Below, one piece after another: positions 1 to 7,663 of a DNA stretch of 64,000 nt. The stretch spans positions 124,001 through 188,000 of the forward strand of contig NZ_BCXD01000001.1 of assembly GCF_001894925.1 (NCBI RefSeq). The letters run 5' to 3'. Made by a program: the position numbers and the translations under genes. How positions within the stretch are numbered: the first letter of the stretch is position 1; every line of letters starts with the position of its first letter. This DNA comes from Rhodococcus rhodnii NBRC 100604 (lineage in GTDB: Bacteria; Actinomycetota; Actinomycetes; Mycobacteriales; Mycobacteriaceae). The notes under the pieces were generated by a model, which saw only the letters and a list, made by a program, of their open reading frames with translations, searched no databases and was not told where the DNA came from.

Positions 1-28
1 CACTCGACCGGCTGATCTCGCTCGCCGG

Positions 29-931
29 ATGAGACGACCGCTCGCGACAGCAACTGCGGCCGTGCTCGGTTCGGCGCTCCTGGCGGCGTGCGCGCCGTCG
101 TCGGCAGCACCTGATCCCGATGCCGAGAAGAGCAGCGCCGACGCCCCCGTGGTCAGCGCCGGCGGAGTCCCCGTCCCCCGCGGCGACCTGCGCGGCTGGC
201 ACCAGATCTTCACCGACGAGTTCGACCGAGCGGAACTCGGCGACAGGTGGGGTACGTACGAGGGAACGCCCGGGGGCAATCCGCATTCGTGGTGGGACCC
301 GTCGATGGTCACGCTGTCCGACGGAGCGCTGCGCCTCGGCGCCGAGCGCGTCGACGGCCGGTGGATCACCGGCGGCGTCTCCAACTATCCCGTGACACAG
401 CGCTACGGGCGCTGGGAGATCAGGATGCGCGCGGACCGCAGCGAGGCGATCTCGTACCACATGCTGCTGTGGCCGCAGGACGAGAACTGGCCGCCCGAAA
501 TCGATTTCGCGGAGTCGGTGAGCCCGGATCGCACCGAGACGACGGCCTTCCTGCACTGGGTGGACGAGAACGGCGAGAACGACAAGGACGACGCCGAGAT
601 CACCGGCCGCTTCGACGAGTGGCACACCATCGGTGTCGAGTGGCTGCCCGGCCTCGTCCGCTACCTGCTCGACGGCGAGGTGTGGGCGGAGGCACGCGGC
701 GACGACATCGTGCCGGACGTCCCGATGTGGCTCGGGCTGCAGGCCGAGGCCGGTGCGTGCGAGCGGCGCCTCGACTGGGGCCTCACGCCCTGCAGCGGGT
801 CCCCGGATCCTGCGGCACCCGTCGTCGAGATCGACTGGGTCACCGTCTACGCGCCGATCGAATCCGAACTGCGCGAGATGGAGTCCGAGGGGCTGTTCGA
901 GCCGGCACCGGACGCCGCGCCGATCGGCTGA
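29..931 (+). CDS. Secreted GH16-family glycoside hydrolase lipoprotein
   Basis: Probable beta-glucanase/galactanase-type hydrolase anchored outside the cell membrane. The N-terminus has Arg residues, a hydrophobic stretch and a lipobox (LLAAC, Cys about residue 21), so signal peptidase II processing is expected. The catalytic signature of family 16, ExDxxE, is present as EIDFAE with Glu157, Asp159 and Glu162, and the flanking YGRWEIRMR and WLPGLVRYLLDG segments are typical of the jelly-roll fold. At 300 aa it is a single-domain member. The true substrate cannot be read from sequence. The adjoining flippase and glycosyltransferase suggest a surface polysaccharide context. Its last 85 bases overlap the 3' end of the convergent flippase gene. 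Confidence 0.85.
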   Translation: MRRPLATATAAVLGSALLAACAPSSAAPDPDAEKSSADAPVVSAGGVPVPRGDLRGWHQIFTDEFDRAELGDRWGTYEGTPGGNPHSWWDPSMVTLSDGALRLGAERVDGRWITGGVSNYPVTQRYGRWEIRMRADRSEAISYHMLLWPQDENWPPEIDFAESVSPDRTETTAFLHWVDENGENDKDDAEITGRFDEWHTIGVEWLPGLVRYLLDGEVWAEARGDDIVPDVPMWLGLQAEAGACERRLDWGLTPCSGSPDPAAPVVEIDWVTVYAPIESELREMESEGLFEPAPDAAPIG

Positions 932-2181
932 GCCGCCGACCGCAGCATTCGCCTGAGCGGGACGACGAGCACGACCGCCGCGAGCGCCTCGGCCACGACG
1001 TAAGACCAGCCGATCGCCCGAATCCCGTGCTCCGGCAGGAACAGTGCACTACCACCCAGCACGACGACGGCGACGAGCAGCTGCACGCCGACGGCGAGCC
1101 GGAGACGACGCGTGACACGGGCGAGTGCGTTGTAGACGAGCGCGACGATCGCGAGCGGGAACGCCCACGCGACGATGCGCAGCAGCGGCACGCCCTCCTC
1201 CTGGTAGGCGGGGTCGAGCAGGCCGAGCAGCATCGGTGCGATCCCGGCGCACCCGAGCACGCCCGCGACAGCGACGGCGCCGAGAATCGTGACGTACCGG
1301 CGGGTCTCACGGCGGATCGCCGGTGCGCGCTCGGCCTCGGGTGCCGACACCACCGACGCGACGAACGGGCCGGTCAGCATCGTCATGAGAACCAGCACCG
1401 CGGACACGAGCGACCAGCAGATCGCGAAATACGCGTTGGCCTCCGCGCCGAGGGTCGCGATCACGACGATCGGCAGGACGAGCGGCGCGATCGCGCCGAC
1501 GACGTAGATGCCGTACGACGCCGCGAGAAAGCCTCGCATCTCGCGGCGCGGCGGCAACGTCACGGGCCCGTCGCGGTACTCCGTCCCCACGCGCCGCGCC
1601 ACCACGACTGCGAGAACGACGGCGCACCCGGCCGCGAGAAGCAGCCACGTCCAGACCATTCCGGCGCGCGACGCCGTGAACGCGAACGCGACGAGAGCCA
1701 CGAGCTTCGCGACGGAGTGGACGATGTTCTTCGTCGCCGCCCACCCGGCCTCGCGCAGGCCGACGACGGTGTGATCGAGCAGCGCGAACCCCGACAGGAT
1801 CGCCACGGCGAGCGGGAACAGCGCGGCGTCGAGCGGCCCGGTGAACATCTCGTCGGCCGGCCCGACCACGACGAATCCTGCGCCGAGCACCGCCCCGCAC
1901 AAGGCGCCGACCGTGAAACCGCGCGTCAGCATCGCGCGGGCACGCGCCCCCGCCTCGGGGAGGAAGCGCTCGAAAAGCGCGCCGAGCGAGAGATTTCCGA
2001 AGGCCGCGAGCATCGTCGCCGTCGTGATGACGGCCGACGCCGCACCGACCTCACGCGCGGGATAGAGCCGTGCCGCGAGCAGCCAGTACAGCAGTCCCGT
2101 GACGCCGGTGACGGCCGCGGAGACCGTCAGCGCGAGGCTGTTGCGCGAGAGGCTCTTCCCGCTCGCGGTGCGCTCAGGCAC
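847..2181 (-). CDS. Wzx-like polysaccharide flippase (membrane transporter)
   Basis: A very hydrophobic 444-residue protein with roughly a dozen membrane segments, resembling oligosaccharide flippases of the MATE/MOP superfamily (RfbX/Wzx). Such proteins move lipid-linked sugars across the cytoplasmic membrane. The motif around AARLYPAREVG and NLSLGALFERFLPEAG is repeated almost exactly in the second flippase at 13426-14739, so the two are paralogues. The start is GTG and overlaps the end of the upstream glycosyltransferase by 8 bases, which indicates co-translation. The Ser-rich C-terminal tail lies in the part that overlaps the GH16 gene and may be dispensable. Substrate unknown. Confidence 0.8.
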   Translation of the reverse strand: MPERTASGKSLSRNSLALTVSAAVTGVTGLLYWLLAARLYPAREVGAASAVITTATMLAAFGNLSLGALFERFLPEAGARARAMLTRGFTVGALCGAVLGAGFVVVGPADEMFTGPLDAALFPLAVAILSGFALLDHTVVGLREAGWAATKNIVHSVAKLVALVAFAFTASRAGMVWTWLLLAAGCAVVLAVVVARRVGTEYRDGPVTLPPRREMRGFLAASYGIYVVGAIAPLVLPIVVIATLGAEANAYFAICWSLVSAVLVLMTMLTGPFVASVVSAPEAERAPAIRRETRRYVTILGAVAVAGVLGCAGIAPMLLGLLDPAYQEEGVPLLRIVAWAFPLAIVALVYNALARVTRRLRLAVGVQLLVAVVVLGGSALFLPEHGIRAIGWSYVVAEALAAVVLVVPLRRMLRSAAQPIGAASGAGSNSPSDSISRSSDSIGA

Positions 2182-3028
2182 TCAGTTCGCGGATGTCCGC
2201 ACGCTGCGACTGTTTACGGATGTCGCGGGTGGCGCGCCAGTGACGCCACTCCTGACCGATGGTGCGCAGCACCCGCATTCCGTCGCTGTACGCGTTGAGA
2301 TTGCTGCGGCCGTGGATGCGGGGCCCCTCGAAGCTGCCCACCTCGACGATCTCGAGGCCGCTCGTCGCGAGCCGCACGTTGATGACGGTCTCGATCTCGA
2401 AGCCGTCGCCCCACTGCGCGCGGGAGTACTCCGGGGGCGCGAGTTCGAGGACCGGCACGTGCCGGCGCCAGAACGCGTTGTAGCCGTAGCAGAGGTCCGA
2501 GAAGTGGGTCCGGAACACGAGGTTGACGAGTCCGTTGAGCCCCTTGTTGCCGACGGACCGCAGCACGGTGATGTCGCTGCTGCCACCGGGAGCGACGAAT
2601 CGGCTCCCCTTCGCGAGATCCGCGCCGCCCACGAGCGCCTCGACGAACCGCGGGATCTCGCCCGGATCGGTCGACCCGTCGGCGTCGATCATGACGATGA
2701 TGTCGCTCGTGGCGGCGGCGAAACCGCACGCCAGCGCGTTGCCCTTGCCCCGGCGCGTCTGCGTCACGAAGGTCGCGGTGGGCCACAGCTCTCGCGCGAC
2801 GGCCATCGTGTCGTCCGTGGAATTGCCGTCGACGAACACGATCTGATCGACGCCGTCGGGCATCCGCGCCGCGACGAACGGCAGGTTGCGGGCCTCGTTC
2901 ATCGCCGGGATCACGACGGTGACGGTCGGGCGGTGGGGACCGTTGCCCGAGTCGACCGCCGCCGGCGGGACGACGGGGACGTCGGGAGTGGCGGTGGCGG
3001 GCGGGTCGATCGGCGATGGCGCGGTCAC
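2174..3028 (-). CDS. Family 2 glycosyltransferase (DPM1/GtrB-like)
   Basis: A GT-A fold transferase that would pass a nucleotide-activated sugar to a lipid or sugar acceptor. The nucleotide-binding beginning (VTVVIPAMNEA), FVDGNSTDDT, and the metal-binding DADGS with DPGEIP are all present, as in dolichol/polyprenyl-phosphate sugar synthases. No C-terminal membrane segments are visible. I chose the GTG at 3028, about 54 codons inside the longest reading frame, because GGAG lies 5 bases upstream and the extra N-terminus has no family resemblance. It is the first gene of a two-gene minus-strand unit with the flippase. Its promoter region is shared with the divergent aryl operon and contains an IdeR box at 3205-3223. 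Confidence 0.82.
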   Translation of the reverse strand: MTAPSPIDPPATATPDVPVVPPAAVDSGNGPHRPTVTVVIPAMNEARNLPFVAARMPDGVDQIVFVDGNSTDDTMAVARELWPTATFVTQTRRGKGNALACGFAAATSDIIVMIDADGSTDPGEIPRFVEALVGGADLAKGSRFVAPGGSSDITVLRSVGNKGLNGLVNLVFRTHFSDLCYGYNAFWRRHVPVLELAPPEYSRAQWGDGFEIETVINVRLATSGLEIVEVGSFEGPRIHGRSNLNAYSDGMRVLRTIGQEWRHWRATRDIRKQSQRADIRELSA

Positions 3029-3204
3029 AGGAACTCCGTGGGCGTGATGAAGGGATACCCGGGTCGGACGCTTCGCGGCGCGCACGGTTTGTGCTGCGGC
3101 CGTGAAACGTTCGCGTTGCGACCGATTCCGGGCGAGTCGAGAGCACCGTATGAGAGTTCCGCCGGAAAAGGGGTACCCAGGGCTCTGCATATGATCACTA
3201 TCAC

Positions 3205-3223
3205 TGAGCTGAGCCTAACCTCA
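3205..3223 (+). promoter_or_regulatory. IdeR/DtxR iron box upstream of the aryl operon
   Basis: The 19-mer TGAGCTGAGCCTAACCTCA matches the mycobacterial IdeR consensus TTAGGTTAGGCTAACCTAA at 15 positions (counting S at position 10), with an intact right half. It sits just downstream of a plausible -10 element, TATGAT at 3190-3195. Iron-loaded repressor would therefore block transcription of the hydroxylase gene starting at 3282. The divergent glycosyltransferase starts 177 bases away on the other strand and could also be affected. This is an inference from sequence only. Confidence 0.65.
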
Positions 3224-3281
3224 TCGATGCGCTACAGTTCGTCGCGTTCCGAAATTCGACATCTCTCGTTCGAGGTCACAC

Positions 3282-4469
3282 GTGCGCACCCAGGTAGCCA
3301 TCGTCGGGGCCGGCCCTGCCGGTCTCGTTCTCGCGCGCATGCTCGAACTCCAGGGAATCGATTCCGTCGTCCTCGAATCGCGTTCGCGCGAGTATGTCGA
3401 GAAGCGCACGCGCGCCGGAATACTCGAACAGCCCACCGTCGACGTCGTCCACGAACTCGGTATCGGCGACCGTCTCGCGGCGGAGGGCATGGCCCACGAC
3501 GGTTTCCACCTCCGCTTCGATCGCACCACCCACCGCTTCGACTTCCACTCGCTCGTCGGCGGCCACGCGACCGTGTATCCGCAGCAGAAACTCGTCGCCG
3601 ATCTGATCGCGGCGCGCGTCTCGTCGGGCCTGCCGATCCTGTTCGGCGCCTTCGTCAAGGGAATCGACACCGCGACCGGACGCGTCACCTACGAACGCGA
3701 CGGACACGTCCACGAGCTCGACGCCGACATCGTCGCGGGCTGCGACGGCTTCCACGGCGTCGCGCGCACCGCGATCCCCACCGCGCTGCGCCGCGATCGT
3801 TCGCGGTCGTACCCGTTCTCGTGGCTCGGGATCCTCGCGAACAGCACTCCCGTCTCCGACGAGGGCATGTACTGCGCGCACGAGAACGGACTGTCGGTGC
3901 ACAGCATGCGCGGGCCTGCCGTGACGCGGCAGTACCTCCAGGTCCCCGAAGGAACCGACCTCGCCGACTGGCCGGACGACCGCATCTGGGACGAGCTCGC
4001 CGTCCGCAGCGAGTCCCACGACGGCGCGCCGCTCGACCGCGGCGAGATCGTCGACCGCTCACTCGCTCCCCTGCGATCGTTCGTGTCGGAGACCATGTCG
4101 CACGAGCGGCTGTTCCTGCTCGGCGACGCCGCCCACATCGTGCCCCCGACCGGCGCGAAGGGACTCAACCTCGCGGTGTCCGACGCCGCCGTCCTCTCGC
4201 ACGCCCTGGGCCGCTGGTTCGCGACCGGTGCCCGCGACGCACTGGACGCGTACGCCGCGACGTGCCTCCCCCGGATCTGGGCGGCGCAACTGTTCTCGTG
4301 GACGCTCACGACCACCCTCCACCGCATGTCGGACGACCCGCTGGACGCCCGGCTGCGCTTCGCACGCCTGCGCCGATGGGTCGAGTCCGAAGCCGAGCGC
4401 ACCGCGCTCGGCGAGGTCTACCTCGGCCTGCCGTTCCCTTCTCGATGGAGTCACCGATGGAACCACTGA
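3282..4469 (+). CDS. PobA-type FAD-dependent aromatic hydroxylase (p-hydroxybenzoate hydroxylase family)
   Basis: A class A flavoprotein monooxygenase of 395 aa, the usual length for 4-hydroxybenzoate 3-monooxygenase. The FAD-binding GAGPAG lies at residues 9-14, the DG motif (AGCDGFHG) near residue 155 and the second FAD motif GDAAHIVPPTGAKG near residues 280-294. The family reaction is NAD(P)H- and O2-dependent hydroxylation ortho to a phenolic OH. It starts at GTG with GAGG 6 bases upstream, so the N-terminus is well fixed. Catabolic pobA normally sits with protocatechuate genes. Here it leads an operon with GriI/GriH-like genes, so 3-amino-4-hydroxybenzoate is as likely a substrate as 4-hydroxybenzoate. 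The next gene overlaps its end by 13 bases. An IdeR box lies upstream. Confidence 0.85.
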   Translation: MRTQVAIVGAGPAGLVLARMLELQGIDSVVLESRSREYVEKRTRAGILEQPTVDVVHELGIGDRLAAEGMAHDGFHLRFDRTTHRFDFHSLVGGHATVYPQQKLVADLIAARVSSGLPILFGAFVKGIDTATGRVTYERDGHVHELDADIVAGCDGFHGVARTAIPTALRRDRSRSYPFSWLGILANSTPVSDEGMYCAHENGLSVHSMRGPAVTRQYLQVPEGTDLADWPDDRIWDELAVRSESHDGAPLDRGEIVDRSLAPLRSFVSETMSHERLFLLGDAAHIVPPTGAKGLNLAVSDAAVLSHALGRWFATGARDALDAYAATCLPRIWAAQLFSWTLTTTLHRMSDDPLDARLRFARLRRWVESEAERTALGEVYLGLPFPSRWSHRWNH

Positions 4470-5305
4470 CGTTCCCGAGCCCGTCCGGCATGCGTCACAG
4501 CACCGGTAAGCGAATTCGATTCTCGCGCATCACCGATCCGGTGACGGGACACATGTTCATCGTGCCGATGGACCACTCCGTGACGCTCGGCCCGCTCGGG
4601 CCCGCATCCCACACGGCGTCGTTCGTGCGGCTGCTCGCCGACGCGGGCGCCGGCGCCGTCGTGCTGCACCGTGGCCGCGTTCGGCATGTCGATCCCGCCG
4701 TGTTCGCGAGTCTCGGTCTCGTCGTGCATCTCTCCGCCGGTACCGAACTGAGCCTGGATCGCGACGCGAAGGTCCTCGTCTCCGGTGTCGACGATGCGAT
4801 GCGGCTCGGCGCCGACGCCGTCAGCGTCCACGTCAACGTCGGCTCGGACACCGAAGCGCGACAACTCGCCGACTTCGCCGCCGTCTCCCGCGAATGCGAG
4901 ACGGTCGGGATGCCGCTGCTCGCCATGATGTACGCGCGAGGGCGGGAGCGGCCCGCACCCACGCCGTCGGGCGACATCGCCCATCTCGCGTCGATCGCGA
5001 CCGACCTCGGTGCGGACATCGTCAAGGTCGACTACCCGGGTTCGCCCGAGGCCCTCGCCGCCGTCGCCGCGACCTGCCCGATCCCGCTCTGTGTCGCGGG
5101 CGGCGGTCGGCTCGCGGCCGACGACGACGTCGTCGACTTCGCGCGCACCCTCCTCGCCTCCGGCGCCGGGGGACTGTGCTTCGGCCGCAACGTCTTCGAG
5201 GCCGCCGATCCCCTCGCCGTCGCCACGGGCCTCGCCCGGCTCGTCCGCGGCGACGCCGAACCGCACGCCGTGCGACCGGCGCACCCCCAGCTCGAACTCG
5301 CGTAG
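4457..5305 (+). CDS. DhnA/FbaB-family class I aldolase, GriI-like (2-amino-3,7-dideoxyheptulosonate synthase type)
   Basis: A TIM-barrel class I aldolase of 282 aa related to archaeal ADH synthase (MJ0400) and Streptomyces GriI. The substrate-binding Asp is in VPMDHSVTLGP and the Schiff-base Lys is in DIVKVDYPG (about residue 191). In grixazone biosynthesis GriI joins aspartate-4-semialdehyde to a triose phosphate to give the precursor of 3-amino-4-hydroxybenzoate. In archaea the homologue starts an alternative route to dehydroquinate. I chose the ATG at 4457 because GGAG lies 6 bases upstream; another in-frame ATG 12 bases earlier lacks a binding site. The pairing with the next gene, as in griI-griH, favours aryl acid biosynthesis. 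Confidence 0.8.
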   Translation: MEPLTFPSPSGMRHSTGKRIRFSRITDPVTGHMFIVPMDHSVTLGPLGPASHTASFVRLLADAGAGAVVLHRGRVRHVDPAVFASLGLVVHLSAGTELSLDRDAKVLVSGVDDAMRLGADAVSVHVNVGSDTEARQLADFAAVSRECETVGMPLLAMMYARGRERPAPTPSGDIAHLASIATDLGADIVKVDYPGSPEALAAVAATCPIPLCVAGGGRLAADDDVVDFARTLLASGAGGLCFGRNVFEAADPLAVATGLARLVRGDAEPHAVRPAHPQLELA

Positions 5306-5319
5306 AACTCACCTTCGCG

Positions 5320-6525
5320 ATGTCCGTCTCCACAGAAAGAACATCCCCGGCCATGCCCGAGACCACCACGATCGTCACCGACCGGATCACGCCACTGACC
5401 GCCGCGGCTCCCGCGAGCCGCGAGGGCCACTTCGCGTGGCTCGACCTCCGCGGGATCGGTGCGGACGCACTCGCCCCCATCGTGCAGGCCGCGCTGCACC
5501 ACCGCATCGACGGGCTGCTGTCCGACGATCCTGCCGTCTTCGAGGGCCTGCCCCCGACGGTGCGCCGCATCCTCGTCCTCGACGAGCCCGCGGTCGACGG
5601 GTTCCCGTACGACGACGTCGATCTCGTCGTCGTGAACGATCGCGCTCACCTCACGTCGCCGCACGTCGGACACACCCCGGACCGCGGCGTCCACGTCGTC
5701 GTCTCCGACGCCCCGACCCTCCAGGAGGCGTGCGAGGTCGTCCGCGAGGTGCCGTGGACGCTGCTGACCTTCACCGATCCCACCAAGATTCCGCTCGAGA
5801 TCGTCATCGCCGCGGCCGAGAACAGCGGCGGGCGCACCGTCACGACGGTCACCGACGTCGAGGACGCCGGCATCGTCAAGCTCGTCCTCGAACACGGCTC
5901 CGACGGACTGCTGCTCGCACCGCGCTCGGCCGACGACGTCGTCAAGGTCGCGCGCATCGTCGAGCACGAGGCCGAGAAGCTCGAACTGTGCGAACTCGTC
6001 GTCGACGCCATCGAGCACATCGGCATCGGCGATCGCGCGTGCATCGACACGTGCTCACTGCTCGACAAGGACGAAGGCTGCCTCGTCGGCTCGTTCTCGA
6101 CGGGTATGTTCCTCTCGTGCAGCGAGACCCATCCGCTGCCGTACATGCCGACCCGCCCGTTCCGATGGAACGCCGCGGCCGTCCACTCGTACGTCCTCGG
6201 GCCCGAGAACCGCACGCGCTACGTCAGCGAACTGAAGGCCGGCTTTCCGATCCTCGCCGTGCGCTCGGACGGCAGCGTCCGCGAGGTGCGCATCGGCCGA
6301 GTCAAGATCGAGAAGCGCCCCCTGCTGTCGATCAACGCGACGACGCCCGACGGCCGGTCGATCAACGTCATCACGCAGGACGACTGGCACGTGCGGCTGC
6401 TCGGCCCCGGCGGCAGCGTCAACAACGTCACCGAACTCCGCAAGGGCGACCGGCTGCTCGGCTACGTCCCCCGCGAGGCGCGGCACGTCGGGCTGCCGAT
6501 CACCGAGTTCTGCGACGAGCGCTGA
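5320..6525 (+). CDS. 3-Dehydroquinate synthase II family protein, GriH-like
   Basis: About 400 aa, similar to archaeal dehydroquinate synthase II (MJ1249) and to GriH, which forms 3-amino-4-hydroxybenzoate from the aldolase product. Recognisable family features are the N-terminal WLDLR segment, the DACID-like region IGIGDRACIDTCSLL, the GCLVGSFSTGMFL loop and the C-terminal RPLLSINATT and VKIEKRPLL segments. These enzymes are rare in bacteria, which normally use the unrelated AroB. Together with the preceding aldolase this makes a two-gene pathway independent of chorismate. The start is uncertain: ATG 5320 and ATG 5353 are in frame and neither has a strong binding site. Which of the two known activities applies cannot be decided from sequence. 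Confidence 0.8.
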   Translation: MSVSTERTSPAMPETTTIVTDRITPLTAAAPASREGHFAWLDLRGIGADALAPIVQAALHHRIDGLLSDDPAVFEGLPPTVRRILVLDEPAVDGFPYDDVDLVVVNDRAHLTSPHVGHTPDRGVHVVVSDAPTLQEACEVVREVPWTLLTFTDPTKIPLEIVIAAAENSGGRTVTTVTDVEDAGIVKLVLEHGSDGLLLAPRSADDVVKVARIVEHEAEKLELCELVVDAIEHIGIGDRACIDTCSLLDKDEGCLVGSFSTGMFLSCSETHPLPYMPTRPFRWNAAAVHSYVLGPENRTRYVSELKAGFPILAVRSDGSVREVRIGRVKIEKRPLLSINATTPDGRSINVITQDDWHVRLLGPGGSVNNVTELRKGDRLLGYVPREARHVGLPITEFCDER

Positions 6526-6547
6526 CGTACCGGCCGCGAGCGACACG

Positions 6548-7663
6548 ATGAGCACACCCGACGTCCTCTGGTACATCGGCACGAACGACGGTCCCGCGCC
6601 GTGGGATCCGGCGGCGCGGGACGAGCCGTCGTTCGCCGCCGTCCGCGAGCAGGCGCGCGTCCTCGACCGGCTCGGTTTCCACGGCGCCCTCACGACGGCG
6701 CGCGAGGCGATCGCGCTCGTCGGCGAGACCACCCAGCTGCGCTTCGTCGTACCCGAGTACCCCGGAGTCAAGCCGCCCGCCCTGCTCGCCGAGCAGGCGC
6801 AGGTCTTCGACCACTACTCCGGTGGGCGGCTGATCTTCAATCAGGTCAACGGCGCCGACCCGGTACTCGCGCGGTACGGGCAGTTCCACGACAAGAACAC
6901 CCGGTACGAGCGTTCGGTCGAGTACTGGACCCGGGTGCGCGAGCTGTATCTCGACGAGACCGCCGCGTGGGACGGCGAGCACTTCGCGTACGGCCCCCGC
7001 TACAAGCCGGCGATCCCTGGGCCGCGGCAGCCCGGCGGCGTCCCGATCTGGGGCACGGGCGCTTCACCCGCCGGGATCGCCCACGCCGCGGCGGTCCTCG
7101 ACGCCTACCTCATGTTCATGGCACCGGTACCCGACATGGACGCCGTGTTCTCCAAGGTCCGCAAGGCATGCGCCGAGACCGGCCGCGAGATGCGGTTCGG
7201 CGCGCTCGCGAGCGTCGTCGTCCGCGAGACCGACGACGAGGCGTGGGACTACTTCGAGTCGCAACTCGCCCGGACGAGCCCCGAATCGGTGCTCGCGACG
7301 GCGGACCGCAACCTCCGCAGTTTCGGGTTCGATCCGCTGGCAACGCTGACGTCGCACGACGCTCAGGTGCAGGCGCGGATCGACGCGCTGCGCAGCGGAC
7401 GGCTGCCGACTCGCAGCGAACTCGAGTTCGCCCCGAACACGGCGGCAGGCCTGACGACGTGGTCCGGCGCCGAGCCGCCGTTCGACATCGCGGGCAAGGG
7501 AACCGGCAACTACTTCGTCGGCAGTGCCGAGAACGTCGCCGCCAGGATGAACGCGATGGCGGCCGAACTGGGCATCGACATCTGGATCCTGTCCGGGTGG
7601 CCGCTGATCGACGAGGCGCGCACGACGGCGTCACTGCTGCTGCCCAGGCTCACCGGGCAGTGA
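6548..7663 (+). CDS. Luciferase-like flavin-dependent monooxygenase (SsuD type)
   Basis: A 371-residue member of the bacterial luciferase/alkanesulfonate monooxygenase superfamily, which uses reduced FMN from a partner reductase. Family features are the N-terminal WYIGTNDG strand, LTTAREAIA, the LLAEQAQVFDHYSGGRLIFNQV helix-turn, WDGEHFAYGP and the phosphate-binding IWGTGASPAG. No reductase gene is adjacent. In this operon it may oxidise the amino group or ring of an aryl intermediate, for example amine to hydroxylamine or nitroso, but that is only an inference from position. A sulfonate-desulfurising role is the usual alternative for SsuD-like proteins; no sulfur-uptake genes are nearby. Its stop overlaps the GTG start of the next gene. 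Confidence 0.78.
   Translation: MSTPDVLWYIGTNDGPAPWDPAARDEPSFAAVREQARVLDRLGFHGALTTAREAIALVGETTQLRFVVPEYPGVKPPALLAEQAQVFDHYSGGRLIFNQVNGADPVLARYGQFHDKNTRYERSVEYWTRVRELYLDETAAWDGEHFAYGPRYKPAIPGPRQPGGVPIWGTGASPAGIAHAAAVLDAYLMFMAPVPDMDAVFSKVRKACAETGREMRFGALASVVVRETDDEAWDYFESQLARTSPESVLATADRNLRSFGFDPLATLTSHDAQVQARIDALRSGRLPTRSELEFAPNTAAGLTTWSGAEPPFDIAGKGTGNYFVGSAENVAARMNAMAAELGIDIWILSGWPLIDEARTTASLLLPRLTGQ

Noticed and set aside
247-2298. 683-codon plus-strand frame across GH16 and the flippase
   Set aside because: Runs through two genes with clear motifs in other frames; Arg-rich shadow.
3282-4469. Catabolic 4-hydroxybenzoate (protocatechuate) operon
   Set aside because: No ring-cleavage or beta-ketoadipate genes or PobR regulator are adjacent; the neighbours are biosynthetic and an iron box is present.
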